Shown here: positions 8,741-16,943 of the stretch, piece by piece
Position numbering within the stretch: position 1 is the first letter of the stretch
Layout of the letters: every line of letters starts with the position of its first letter
NCBI GenBank assembly: GCA_018821785.1
Contig: JAHJLI010000084.1
Coordinates: 1-64,000 of the forward strand
Direction: 5' to 3'
DNA from: Pseudomonadota bacterium
GTDB taxonomy: Bacteria; Desulfobacterota; Desulfobulbia; Desulfobulbales; Desulfocapsaceae
Length of the DNA stretch: 64,000 bases
Made by a program: the position numbers and the translations under genes
The notes under the pieces: generated by a model
What the model was told of the DNA's origin: nothing
The model's input: only the letters and a program-made list of their open reading frames with translations
The model's database searches: none

Positions 8741-10249
8741 TTACTTGGAGTACGAGCTACGGTCGCTCATCCCCTTACGAGAATCCATATTAAGTCGGCC
8801 TTTAGCAACCGCCTCCTTGTTCCATTCCTGGACGAGAGCGGCTTTGAACGCCAGCTTTTCGGCGACCTCCTTCTCCATGTTGATACCGGCCAGGGCTTGA
8901 GCCTTCTCTTTTGTTGAGAAGTCGGGAACCTGATAGCCGATCACCCCATGTTTGGCCAGAACCGCCGCCAGTTTCACCCGCGCCTGCTGGGCCTTGTCAC
9001 CCGCCTGTGCGAGCAGCCGCAAGACCTCTTCGGGATTATGGAAGAATGCGCCATGGCCGGCGATCGAATAGTCCCAACGCCATTGGCCATGACGGATATC
9101 CTGCAGGATGTCTTTCATCTCTTCGGCAGTGGCACCGACTTCCCAAGCCTTGCCGGCCTCAAGATGCGCCCTCGCCAGGCCGTTCATAGCGAGATCCATC
9201 AATTCTTCCTTGCGCTGCAGCTTGATGGCCAGGTGATCCTTGAATTCCTTTTCGCTCTCGCTGTGGCAAGTCAGGCAGGTATTTTCAATATTGTCCAGAG
9301 GGCTGCCAACCTTGTGCTCGGTGAAGACGGCATCGCCATCTTTTTTGGTCGGCATATGACAATCGGCACAAGAAAGACCACGGCGGCCGTGGACCCCGCC
9401 GACAAACACTTCATAGTCGGGATGCTGGGCCTTGAGCATCGGCGCCTTGCTGATGGCGTGGGTCCAGTCGGAGAAATTCAGCGCGTCATAATACGCCTCA
9501 ACATCCTCGCCTTTAAAGCCGTTATCCCAGGGGAAGATGACAGTCATGGCAACCTTCTTTTCACCCTTTGAGTCGGTCTCCTCGCTCTTTTTGAAATAGT
9601 ATTCGGAGTGGCACTGGGCACAGACCAGTGAGCGCATGTCGTCCTTATTGAGTTTGGCGACATCAACACCCGATGCCTCAAGACCGCGCTTCAGATAATC
9701 GCGGGTGAGGGTCAGCTCACCGGTCTTACTGTCATGACAATCGCCGCAGCCGATGGGATTGACCACCTCACTGCCGTATTTAGCCCATTTTCCCGTGAAA
9801 TATTCCTTCTCGCCTACCTCCTGCATCAACCGCGGTACATCTGGAGATTTACAGGTCCAGCAGGCGGTCGGCATGGGACCGGTTATGGGGCTGACCGGGG
9901 CACCTGTTCGCAGGGTATTGACATTATCCTGAATGGCATAGAAGTGGCCGCGCGGGGCGTTATAGTCCTTGGCAAAACCGTAACCGGCCCAGAGCACCGG
10001 CAATTGGGGCTTCTTCTTCAACATATCATCAAGGCTTTCGCTCTTACTGGTCTCTTTCCACGAGTTATACTGGCGGGGGTAATGCTTGGCCCATTCCTCG
10101 TTTTTTGCTTCAACGCCTTTTTCCTTGACCACCGGATTCTTGATATCACCTTTCTGATCAGCGGCGCCAGCATGAATCGGCGAGCTTAGCAGGGTGAGCG
10201 AGGCTATGGTCACCAGGGTGCAACGCAACAGCTTCTTCGATGTCTTCAT
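8741..10249 (-). CDS. nrfA: Ammonia-forming cytochrome c nitrite reductase
   Basis: Periplasmic pentahaem enzyme reducing nitrite to ammonium with six electrons. The 502-residue precursor has a signal peptide (about 1-27). Haem sites are CWTCK at 130-134 (the catalytic haem with the diagnostic Lys ligand), then CGDCH 168, CAQCH 210, CADCH 294 and CLTCH 325. HSEYYF after the third haem and KAQHPDYE near 272-279 fit the Tyr and His of the active site. AGGAGG precedes the ATG. The usual membrane partner gene nrfH, normally immediately upstream, is absent from the window. It is divergent from a quinone oxidoreductase across a region carrying tandem operator-like dyads. Confidence 0.97.
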   Translation of the reverse strand: MKTSKKLLRCTLVTIASLTLLSSPIHAGAADQKGDIKNPVVKEKGVEAKNEEWAKHYPRQYNSWKETSKSESLDDMLKKKPQLPVLWAGYGFAKDYNAPRGHFYAIQDNVNTLRTGAPVSPITGPMPTACWTCKSPDVPRLMQEVGEKEYFTGKWAKYGSEVVNPIGCGDCHDSKTGELTLTRDYLKRGLEASGVDVAKLNKDDMRSLVCAQCHSEYYFKKSEETDSKGEKKVAMTVIFPWDNGFKGEDVEAYYDALNFSDWTHAISKAPMLKAQHPDYEVFVGGVHGRRGLSCADCHMPTKKDGDAVFTEHKVGSPLDNIENTCLTCHSESEKEFKDHLAIKLQRKEELMDLAMNGLARAHLEAGKAWEVGATAEEMKDILQDIRHGQWRWDYSIAGHGAFFHNPEEVLRLLAQAGDKAQQARVKLAAVLAKHGVIGYQVPDFSTKEKAQALAGINMEKEVAEKLAFKAALVQEWNKEAVAKGRLNMDSRKGMSDRSSYSK

Positions 10250-10633
10250 TTATTCCTCCTTTAATTGTTTGGTCAAAACCCTCACTCTGAACAAATCTAT
10301 TCATTGGGCTAAAGCAAGTTTTGTTCCAGAAAGCAAGTAGTGCTCTTTCAAGAGGAAATTGCAAATTGTTGATGGCCAGTGCTACCAAGAGGTAACACCC
10401 CCTGCCCCATCGTTACCATTTGGTAGCATGTATGGCGTCAGAGCCAACAATGGCCCAAAAAATGTCATAGCCATTGTATCTGAACCATTTCATGGCTATT
10501 GTTACAGCTCTTGTCGGCATCCGACCGCAGTTACTAAACGATGCTGCTGAGCAGCATCGGCAAACCTATGCCATGCTCTTTCCCCATGACCTAACCCATT
10601 GCAATTTCCGAAAACTTTACGCAAGGAGGTTCT
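10250..10633. other. Divergent nrfA/quinone oxidoreductase control region
   Basis: A 384-base gap with no credible ORF. It contains two TACC-N4-GGTA dyads 31 bp apart (10383-10425) and a near-loopless 21-base palindrome (10539-10559, arms CGATGCTGCT and its complement around a single G). No NrfH-like coding sequence was found on either strand. Confidence 0.6.
10383..10425. promoter_or_regulatory. Tandem TACC-N4-GGTA operator-like sites
   Basis: TACCAAGAGGTA at 10383-10394 and TACCATTTGGTA at 10414-10425. Their centres are 31 bp apart, close to three helical turns, so both would face the same side of the DNA. Together they also form a larger inverted repeat (10381-10396 with 10412-10427, 14 of 16 matching). 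Likely a transcription-factor site for nrfA, the quinone oxidoreductase or both; the regulator is unknown. Confidence 0.5.
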
Positions 10634-11611
10634 ATGCCACATGCAATCAGAATACACTCAACCGGTGGCCCGGAGGTTCTATCCTGGGAAAGCTATGATC
10701 CAGGAAGCCCTGGTCCGGGAGAAGTTCGACTGATCCACGAGGCTATCGGCCTTAATTTTATTGACGTTTATCAGCGTACCGGCCTCTATCCCCTGCCGTC
10801 CTTGCCAGCCATTCCCGGACTTGAAGGAGCCGGCAGAGTGGATGTGGTAGGCGAAGGGGTCGGCGAGTTCAAAAAAGGCGACAGGGTGGCCTATGCCGGC
10901 GTGCCGCCGGGGGCCTACGCTGAAGTTCGCTGTATCCCGGCGCACCGCCTGGTCAAACTGCCGGAGACCATCACCACCAGGGATGCCGCTGGCATTATGT
11001 TGCAGGGCATGACGGCGCGCTATCTACTGAAAGGCTGCTTTAATGTCAGCCCCGGTACTACCATTCTCATTCATGCCGCCGCCGGCGGCGTCGGATCTCT
11101 CGTCTGTCAATGGGCAAAACACCTCGGCGCCACCAGTATCGGCACGGTCGGTAGCGCCGAAAAAGCTCGTCTCGCCAAGGAAAACGGCTGCACCCACACC
11201 ATTCTCTATGGACAGGAAGACTTCGCCCTTAAAGTCAAAGAAATCACCAAAGGCCTGGGAGTCGACGTAGTTTACGACTCCATCGGATTGTCGACTTTCA
11301 TGAAATCCCTTGATTGCCTGCGACCGTTGGGAACCTTAGTGTCCTTTGGTCAGTCATCCGGACCGCTGGAACCATTCAACATCGGCCTTCTCGCCCAGAA
11401 GGGCTCACTCTTTTTGACCCGGCCCAGCCTGATGCACTATACGGCCATGCGCGAAGACCTTGTTGCCCATGCCGAAGATCTCTTTGACGTCATCACCACC
11501 GGGGCGGTGAAAGTACGGATCATGCAGGAGTATGCTCTGCAGGATGCCGCAAAGGCGCACCAGGACCTGGAAGCACGAAAGACCAGCGGCAGTTCGGTCC
11601 TCATTCCCTAA
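10634..11611 (+). CDS. NADPH:quinone oxidoreductase (zeta-crystallin type)
   Basis: Medium-chain dehydrogenase/reductase without structural zinc, reducing quinones with NADPH. The 325-residue sequence has the N-terminal GroES-like domain (IGLNFIDVYQRTGLYP), the nucleotide-binding signature HAAAGGVGSLVCQWAKHLGA near 147-166, and the family segment VVYDSIG. Length matches Qor of E. coli (327). AAGGAGG precedes the ATG. Its promoter shares an intergenic region with nrfA. Other members reduce enones or act as crotonyl-CoA reductases, but the close Qor pattern makes a quinone or enone substrate most likely. Confidence 0.9.
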   Translation: MPHAIRIHSTGGPEVLSWESYDPGSPGPGEVRLIHEAIGLNFIDVYQRTGLYPLPSLPAIPGLEGAGRVDVVGEGVGEFKKGDRVAYAGVPPGAYAEVRCIPAHRLVKLPETITTRDAAGIMLQGMTARYLLKGCFNVSPGTTILIHAAAGGVGSLVCQWAKHLGATSIGTVGSAEKARLAKENGCTHTILYGQEDFALKVKEITKGLGVDVVYDSIGLSTFMKSLDCLRPLGTLVSFGQSSGPLEPFNIGLLAQKGSLFLTRPSLMHYTAMREDLVAHAEDLFDVITTGAVKVRIMQEYALQDAAKAHQDLEARKTSGSSVLIP

Positions 11612-11803
11612 ACCCGATAATCGGGAGAAGTGCTTTTCGCAGAAAAGTATTCGTTCAAGAAAACAAGGGTTGTGTCGAAAACAACAGAATGATTCAGGCG
11701 AGATTTTCTCTCTTTTGCTTATTTTTCAAACAATACGAGATTAAATCAGGTTAATACTTATTGTATTGATTGCACGTAAAAATTTATTCCTGTGGAGGTT
11801 CCA

Positions 11804-12013
11804 ATGGCAGCGCTGTTACATAAGGGTGAAAACGTTAGACACAACAAGAAGGCAGAATGGGGAGTCGGGGAAATTATTTCAGTACATAGCTGTGGAACTA
11901 TCAGAGTTGTTTTTGAAGGAAATATGGATGTGTCAATAGCCAAGGGTTCGAATTTTCTTACCAAAGAAAAGGGAGAAGAGAACGGAAATAAAAAAATTAC
12001 TCCAAAAAAATAG
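11804..12013 (+). CDS. Small DUF3553-like protein
   Basis: A 69-residue protein, MAALLHKGENVRHNKKAEWGVGEI at its start, followed by a short beta-rich segment (TIRVVFEGNMDVSI) and a lysine-rich tail. The pattern V-R-H-x3-EWG-x-G-x-I resembles the DUF3553 family, a small SH3-like module of unknown function also found appended to helicases. GGAGG lies eight bases before the ATG at 11804, which is preferred to the in-frame GTG at 11792. Monocistronic. Confidence 0.65.
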   Translation: MAALLHKGENVRHNKKAEWGVGEIISVHSCGTIRVVFEGNMDVSIAKGSNFLTKEKGEENGNKKITPKK

Positions 12014-12020
12014 CCCTCAA

Positions 12021-12053
12021 CCAGGGGGTGCAGGAAAAACCTGCCCCCCTTGG
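12021..12053. terminator. Probable terminator hairpin between convergent genes
   Basis: Arms 12021-12034 (CCAGGGGGTGCAGG) and 12040-12053 pair with a small bulge around an AAAAA loop. On the minus strand a T7 run lies a short way beyond, so it may serve both the small DUF3553-like gene and the leftward uronate operon. The 100 bases between it and 12156 hold no recognised feature. Confidence 0.45.
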
Positions 12054-12155
12054 TCCCAAAAAATCACCACCATTTCTTTCTTGGTGGATCCCCTGTCCAC
12101 CACCTCTTCGGTAATCGGCTTGATGGCCAACATGGCACGGATTATTTTCCTCTCC

Positions 12156-13346
12156 CTATTCAGGATGTACCTGCACCCAACCATCACCGTCACTTGAACG
12201 GATAATTGCATCGATAAAAAGCGCCCCGGCCAGCCCGTCTGCGGATGTGGGGAAATGCAGGACCAGAGGATCGGGATCAACCCCGGCAAGGCGCGAGGCG
12301 ATAACCTCGGCGGCGTCCTTGTAGAGGTTGGCAAAACCTTCCGGAAAACCCTCGGGATGACCGGCGACCACTCGACATGACCGGGCGGCAAGAGGCAGAG
12401 TACCAGGTCCATTGGCGACTCTGGTCTCTATCGGCAAACCAGTCTGAACCAGAGGTCGGAAGGTGAGGAATTGCGGCGTCTCCTGCCGCCACTCAATGGT
12501 TGCCTTCGTCCCGCTCACCCGAATCTGCAGACCATTGCCCATGCCGGCTGCCGCCTGGGTTACCCAGTAACTGCCACGCGCACCATTTTCAAGACGCAAG
12601 AGCGCCCCGGCAAAATCGTCGACCTGACGACCGGGAACAATCGCCCCCCGTTCGGCACAAAGCTCTACGACCTCAAGACCGGCAATAAAACGCAGCAGGT
12701 TATGGGCATGACTACCGATATCGCCAAGTACCAGAGACGGCCCGCTTTTTTCCCGAATATTTTTCCACGACCGTGGTCCGGTAACCGGATCGGGCATGCT
12801 GCCGTCCGCCCGGTTGCCCTGGACGTATTCAACCTGGACCAGACGAATCGTCCCCAACTCGCCTGCCGCCACCATCGCCCGAGCCTGTCGGGCCATGGGG
12901 TAGCCGGTGTAGTTATGGGTGAGACAAAAGATCGTCCCCTCTTCGATAACTCGTGCATGCAGCTTTCTTGCTTCAGAGAGACTGTTGGTCATCGGTTTGT
13001 CGCAGATGAGATGAAAGCCATAGTCAAGGGCTGCCATGGCGTAGGTAAAATGGCTGTCGTTGGGGGTCATGATCGCCACCACCTCCGCACCATCCGGTCT
13101 CCCCTTTTCCATCTCGAGCATCTCGGCAACCGAGGCGTAACCCCGCCCCGGCGCAAGGCCTATTTCCCCAGCGCGACTGATAGCCCGTTCGGGATCGGAA
13201 GAGAGAACACCAGCCACCAGATCATAGCAGTCATCCAACCGAGCGGCCAGTCGGTGCATGGGGCCGATGAAAGAGCCCGGTCCACCGCCGATCACCGCCA
13301 GGCGCAGCCGTCTGCCGAGAAGGGCCAAAACCGGATTACTGTTCAT
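12156..13346 (-). CDS. Gfo/Idh/MocA family NAD(P)-dependent dehydrogenase
   Basis: Predicted sugar or sugar-acid oxidoreductase of 396 residues. The N-terminal Rossmann fold starts with LRLAVIGGGPGSFIG (about 14-28), and the family motif appears as CDKP (usually EKP) after GFHLI, followed by the alpha/beta substrate domain with GDIGSHAHNL. It is the last gene of a leftward operon with ROK regulator, KdgF-like cupin, kduI and kduD, so the substrate is probably a hexose, uronic acid or its glycoside, but cannot be named. AGGAGG precedes the ATG. A long open frame on the opposite strand (12471-14600) is a coding shadow. Confidence 0.85.
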   Translation of the reverse strand: MNSNPVLALLGRRLRLAVIGGGPGSFIGPMHRLAARLDDCYDLVAGVLSSDPERAISRAGEIGLAPGRGYASVAEMLEMEKGRPDGAEVVAIMTPNDSHFTYAMAALDYGFHLICDKPMTNSLSEARKLHARVIEEGTIFCLTHNYTGYPMARQARAMVAAGELGTIRLVQVEYVQGNRADGSMPDPVTGPRSWKNIREKSGPSLVLGDIGSHAHNLLRFIAGLEVVELCAERGAIVPGRQVDDFAGALLRLENGARGSYWVTQAAAGMGNGLQIRVSGTKATIEWRQETPQFLTFRPLVQTGLPIETRVANGPGTLPLAARSCRVVAGHPEGFPEGFANLYKDAAEVIASRLAGVDPDPLVLHFPTSADGLAGALFIDAIIRSSDGDGWVQVHPE

Positions 13347-13367
13347 AACATCCTCCTGCTCAATGAT

Positions 13368-14129
13368 TTACCTGGCCAACCAGCCGCCGTCGACGGCGAG
13401 GGTGAAACCATGGATATAGGCCGCCGCATCGGATGCGAGAAAAACCGCTGCCCCGGCCAGATCACTCGGCTGCCCCCAACGGGCGGCAGGAATACGCTTC
13501 ATGATGTCGACGCTGCGTACCGGGTCCTGTTGCAGGGCACGGGTATTCTCCGTCGCCATATAACCAGGAGCGATGGCGTTGACATTGATGTTCTGGGATG
13601 CCCATTCACAGGCCAGTTCGCGGGTAAGGCCCATGACTCCACTTTTACTGGCGGTGTACGACGGCACCAGGATGCCACCCTGAAAGGACAGCATCGAGGC
13701 GATATTGATGATCTTGCCACCAGTCTTCTGGGCAACGAAGCGTTTGGCCACCGCCTGGGCAAGGAAAAAGAGGGATCGCAGGTTGAGGTTCACCACCGCA
13801 TCCCAATTCTCCCTGGTAAATTCCAGTGCCGGCTGACGCCTGATGATCCCGGCGTTGTTGATGAGGATATCGACCTGGCCAAAGGCCTCTACCGTCTGCT
13901 CGACCAACGGCTCGATCTGGTCAAGGTCGGCGAGGTTAGCGTTAATACCGAGAAATCTCCGCCCCATCTTCACTATCTCGGCAGCGTAGTCCGGCTCGCT
14001 GCTGTTATAGACCCCGGCGATATCGGCACCGGCCTCGGCCAGCCCCACCGCCATGCCCCGGCCAAGACCGGTGCCGCAGCCGGTAACGATGGCCACCTTG
14101 CCGCGAAGATTGAATGCATCGAGTATCAT
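13368..14129 (-). CDS. kduD: 2-dehydro-3-deoxy-D-gluconate 5-dehydrogenase
   Basis: Short-chain dehydrogenase reducing 2,5-diketo-3-deoxygluconate (DKII) to 2-keto-3-deoxygluconate with NAD(P)H. The 253 residues show the cofactor motif TGCGTGLG (16-23), NNAGI, catalytic Ser with YTASK, and the KduD-typical opening MILDAFNLRGKVAIVTG and ending HGFTLAVDGGWLAR. Length agrees with E. coli KduD (253). It follows kduI, its substrate supplier, on the same strand. Known KduD/KduI proteins work in pectin and glycosaminoglycan breakdown downstream of lyases. Confidence 0.93.
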   Translation of the reverse strand: MILDAFNLRGKVAIVTGCGTGLGRGMAVGLAEAGADIAGVYNSSEPDYAAEIVKMGRRFLGINANLADLDQIEPLVEQTVEAFGQVDILINNAGIIRRQPALEFTRENWDAVVNLNLRSLFFLAQAVAKRFVAQKTGGKIINIASMLSFQGGILVPSYTASKSGVMGLTRELACEWASQNINVNAIAPGYMATENTRALQQDPVRSVDIMKRIPAARWGQPSDLAGAAVFLASDAAAYIHGFTLAVDGGWLAR

Positions 14130-14192
14130 AAATTCACCCTTGTTCCGGCACTGTGCCGAAACCCTGTGATTATTGAAAATAAGACCCCAAAA

Positions 14193-15023
14193 TTACCGCA
14201 ACCGAGCCATAGGTACATGGTCCATGTCACTGAAATTCTGATTCTCACCGGCCATGCCCCAGATAAAGGTATAATTGGCCGTCCCGGCCCCGGAATGGAT
14301 GGACCAGGAGGGCGACAGCACCACTTCACCATCCCGCACCACCAGATGCCTGGTTTCTTCCGGTTCACCCATAAGGTGAAAGACCACCGTATCCGTCGGC
14401 ATATCGAAATAGAGATATGCCTCCATGCGCCGCTGATGAGTGTGGACCGGCATGGTATTCCACACCGATCCGGTGTCGAGCGTGGTCATACCCATCACCA
14501 GCTGGCAACTCTTTACCCCGCCCGGATGGATGTATTTACGGATGGTCCGCCTGTTACTTGTAGCGGCTTCACCCATGACCACCGGCTCGGCATCAGCTAA
14601 GGCAATTTTCACCGTCGGCAGCTGGGCATGGGCCGGGGCGCTGTTGAGGTAAAATTTGGCGGGCCTGGCGACATCAAGGCTTTCAAAGCGCAGATCCCGT
14701 GTCCCCAATCCGACATACAACCCTTCGCCACGAGCAAGTTCAAAGGCTTTTCCGTCAGCCACCACCCGGCCGGAATGGCCGATATTGATGACACCCAATT
14801 CCCGACGCTCAAGGAGGAACTCTGCGCCTATCACCTTCGGGTCGACAGTAAGACTCACCGGCCCCACCGGGCAGACCCCACCGACAATCAGCCGGTCGTA
14901 AAAACAATAGACGAGCTTCGACTGGCTCGGGATAAAGAGACCCTCCACCAGAAAGTGGTGGCGCAGCTCCTCGGTATCAAACATCATCATATGTTCCGGG
15001 TGCACCGGATGTCTCACTTCCAT
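14193..15023 (-). CDS. kduI: 5-keto-4-deoxyuronate isomerase
   Basis: Converts 5-keto-4-deoxyuronate (DKI) to DKII. The 276-residue cupin-fold protein aligns by eye along its length with E. coli KduI (278): LERRELGVINIGHSG, TSNRRTI-KYI, zinc-binding HTHQRRMEAYLYF and SPSWSIHSGAGTANYTFIWGM. The ATG at 15023 (MEVRHPVHPEH, matching the known N-terminus) has AAGGAG upstream; the ATG at 15041 would place that ribosome-binding site inside the gene. It sits between the KdgF-like cupin and kduD, completing the route from unsaturated uronates to KDG. Confidence 0.95.
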   Translation of the reverse strand: MEVRHPVHPEHMMMFDTEELRHHFLVEGLFIPSQSKLVYCFYDRLIVGGVCPVGPVSLTVDPKVIGAEFLLERRELGVINIGHSGRVVADGKAFELARGEGLYVGLGTRDLRFESLDVARPAKFYLNSAPAHAQLPTVKIALADAEPVVMGEAATSNRRTIRKYIHPGGVKSCQLVMGMTTLDTGSVWNTMPVHTHQRRMEAYLYFDMPTDTVVFHLMGEPEETRHLVVRDGEVVLSPSWSIHSGAGTANYTFIWGMAGENQNFSDMDHVPMARLR

Positions 15024-15048
15024 GGCAATTCTCCTTTGCATTGGGCTA

Positions 15049-15384
15049 TTACTTGAGAAAATCTTCTCTCAGCGGGGTAAAGGTGTCTACCAGACGGACG
15101 TGGTTGCTGAGAAGTTGAATGGTATGGGGAACATTCGGCGGAACAGCAAAGATGTCACCCTGTTTAAGTTCCGTTACCTCGTCACCGATATGGACGATCA
15201 GTTCTCCCGCCGCCACATAGCTTATCTGCTCATGGGGGTGAGAGTGGGGTGGATCCGGGGCCGCGCTTGGACCATCATCAAAGTCGATAATCACCAGCAT
15301 AAGACTGTCGGTATGACAGAGATAGCGTTTGCGCCCTGATCCGATGATCTCCTTGTCTATATTTTTTTCCATAAAAAATGCCAT
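15049..15384 (-). CDS. kdgF: KdgF-like cupin, unsaturated uronate linearisation
   Basis: Small 111-residue single-cupin protein with metal-binding motif HSHPHEQISYVAAGE and the second motif PPNVPHTI. KdgF proteins catalyse ring opening/ketonisation of 4,5-unsaturated monouronates released by pectate, alginate or other polysaccharide lyases. Direct adjacency to kduI (25-base gap) and kduD supports that role over a generic cupin. GGAGA precedes the ATG. The symbol is assigned on family resemblance and context. Confidence 0.75.
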   Translation of the reverse strand: MAFFMEKNIDKEIIGSGRKRYLCHTDSLMLVIIDFDDGPSAAPDPPHSHPHEQISYVAAGELIVHIGDEVTELKQGDIFAVPPNVPHTIQLLSNHVRLVDTFTPLREDFLK

Positions 15385-15415
15385 GATGTTCTCCGTTGCA
15401 ATAGATTGACAAGCT

Positions 15416-16624
15416 CTAAATTATCGGCACCACCCGATTTGCCGGGCTCTGATAAACCTCCTGCAAAACCAGGGCACCGGCCCCCCTGGCATACAGGGTC
15501 GACTGCCACTCCTGAATATGCAGCCTGATCCGGGCATCCCGGGCAAAGGAAATATCCGGCGGCAGGGTCTCACGCATCGGACCAAAGAGCAGTTCTCCGG
15601 CCAAAACCCCTTTTCCGGTTATGATGATCTTTTCCGGATCGAAGAGTTTGCAAAGATTGCCGACACCAATTCCAAGGGTCTGACCGGCCCGTTGGTAGAT
15701 TGCCCTCAGAGCTGCATTACCCCCTTTGGCCTCCGCCAGGACTTCTTCGATGGTCGGCTCGCTGCCGTCCATCTTCCACTGGCCGCGACGGATAAGCTCC
15801 TTTGCTTCTCTGAGAATGGCATTGTTACCGCAGATCGCCTCCAGGCAGCCTTTTTGACCACAGCGACAGAGCGGACCTTTATGGTCGACCACCGTATGGC
15901 CGAATTCACCAGCAACGCCGCGACCGCCACGATAGAGTTTGCCGTCGAGCACCAATCCGGCGCCTATGCCGTGTTCGGTGGTAATGAGCAGGAAATTATC
16001 GGTGCCCCGGCCGATGCCGAACCATTGCTCGAAAATGGCCAGGGTATTGGCGCTGTTTTCGACATACACCGCCACCCCCATCCGCTCGCGCAGCCGGTCG
16101 GCCAGACCGATATTGTTCCATGTATAATTAGGTACATAATGGACGAAACCTGTTCGAGAATCGATAAGACCTGGGATGGCCACGCCGATCCCGGAAATCT
16201 GCTTTTTGGTGAAATCGGCCTGCCAGAGGCAGGTCTGCACCGCTTCGATGAGGATCTCGACCACCCCTTCCGCGGCATAATTGCCCGGCTCCAGCGCCAG
16301 CGTGTGAGTCTTCTGAATACGGGCCTGGAGGTCCATGAGTACCACGCAGATGTGATCAACCGACAGATGGACGCCTACGGTATAGGCTCCTTCCGGATTA
16401 AGGGCAAGGGGAACCGGCCGCCGCCCACCATCCGACTTGCCGCTTGCTTGCTCAAGAAGCATGCCTTCGCGGAGCAGTTCAGCGGTGATGCCTGTGACCG
16501 TCGCCTGGCTGAGTCCGGTCCTCCTGGCCAGATCGACCCGCGAAATCGTTCCCGCATCGCGGATGGCATGAAAGATGGCAAAGCGATTAATCGCTCGCAT
16601 CAGCTCCCGGTTCGCTACTGCCAT
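15416..16624 (-). CDS. ROK family transcriptional regulator
   Basis: Sugar-responsive repressor or activator of the NagC/XylR type. A winged helix-turn-helix occupies about residues 20-65 (ISRVDLARRTGLSQATVTGI), followed by a ROK sugar-kinase-like domain with GIGAGLVLDGKLYRGGRG, the zinc site CRCGQKGCLE and the GEFGH motif. The length of 402 is normal. It is the first gene of the leftward kdgF-kduI-kduD operon and divergent from the uronate reductase/epimerase run, so it probably controls both from the shared intergenic region, with a uronate or its catabolite as inducer. GGGGTAAAG precedes the ATG. Confidence 0.9.
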   Translation of the reverse strand: MAVANRELMRAINRFAIFHAIRDAGTISRVDLARRTGLSQATVTGITAELLREGMLLEQASGKSDGGRRPVPLALNPEGAYTVGVHLSVDHICVVLMDLQARIQKTHTLALEPGNYAAEGVVEILIEAVQTCLWQADFTKKQISGIGVAIPGLIDSRTGFVHYVPNYTWNNIGLADRLRERMGVAVYVENSANTLAIFEQWFGIGRGTDNFLLITTEHGIGAGLVLDGKLYRGGRGVAGEFGHTVVDHKGPLCRCGQKGCLEAICGNNAILREAKELIRRGQWKMDGSEPTIEEVLAEAKGGNAALRAIYQRAGQTLGIGVGNLCKLFDPEKIIITGKGVLAGELLFGPMRETLPPDISFARDARIRLHIQEWQSTLYARGAGALVLQEVYQSPANRVVPII

Positions 16625-16847
16625 TCTTTACCCCACATGTTCATCCCGTTCAAACTCAGCCCAGAGAAAGCGATTCCTGCCGGCTACTGGTTGACAAATG
16701 TTTAATTGCATGAATGAATTAATGCACCAATTGTTTCTTCATGTCAATACAGAAACTCTCAAATACCCCACATCAAATTAGTATTTTTTCATTTTTATAT
16801 CGAATATACATACATTTGAATTATGGAGATATTTTACAACAAGTTAC

Positions 16848-16860
16848 TTTACTGAGTAAA
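16848..16860. promoter_or_regulatory. Palindrome TTTACTGAGTAAA, candidate operator
   Basis: Perfect dyad with a single central G in the AT-rich divergent region between the ROK regulator and the SDR gene. It is five bases from a second perfect palindrome. Such close symmetric sites suggest binding by a dimeric regulator. Confidence 0.45.
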
Positions 16861-16864
16861 TAAT

Positions 16865-16879
16865 GTGCTTGACAAGCAC
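16865..16879. promoter_or_regulatory. Palindrome GTGCTTGACAAGCAC, candidate operator
   Basis: Perfect 15-base dyad centred on A at 16872, 65 bases before the SDR start. It contains TTGACA, so a bound regulator could overlap a -35 element. Candidate site for the neighbouring ROK protein or the distal RpiR-type regulator. Confidence 0.5.
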
Positions 16880-16943
16880 CATTTTCTTCGTTAAAAATCT
16901 CTTCATTGATATCCTTATAAAGAGAAAGGTAACGGGAGACCCT

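Noticed and set aside
10381-10427. NarL-type nitrate/nitrite regulator site
   Set aside because: TACC half-sites are tempting near nrfA, but the spacing is N4 rather than the 7-2-7 arrangement.
12471-14600. 709-codon open frame on the plus strand
   Set aside because: Antisense to the Gfo/Idh/MocA gene, kduD and kduI, which show clear family motifs. It has no ribosome-binding site and a low-complexity Arg/His-rich translation typical of a coding shadow.
15518-16705. 395-codon plus-strand frame opposite the ROK regulator
   Set aside because: Shadow of a well-supported ROK gene; the translation has no recognisable domain.
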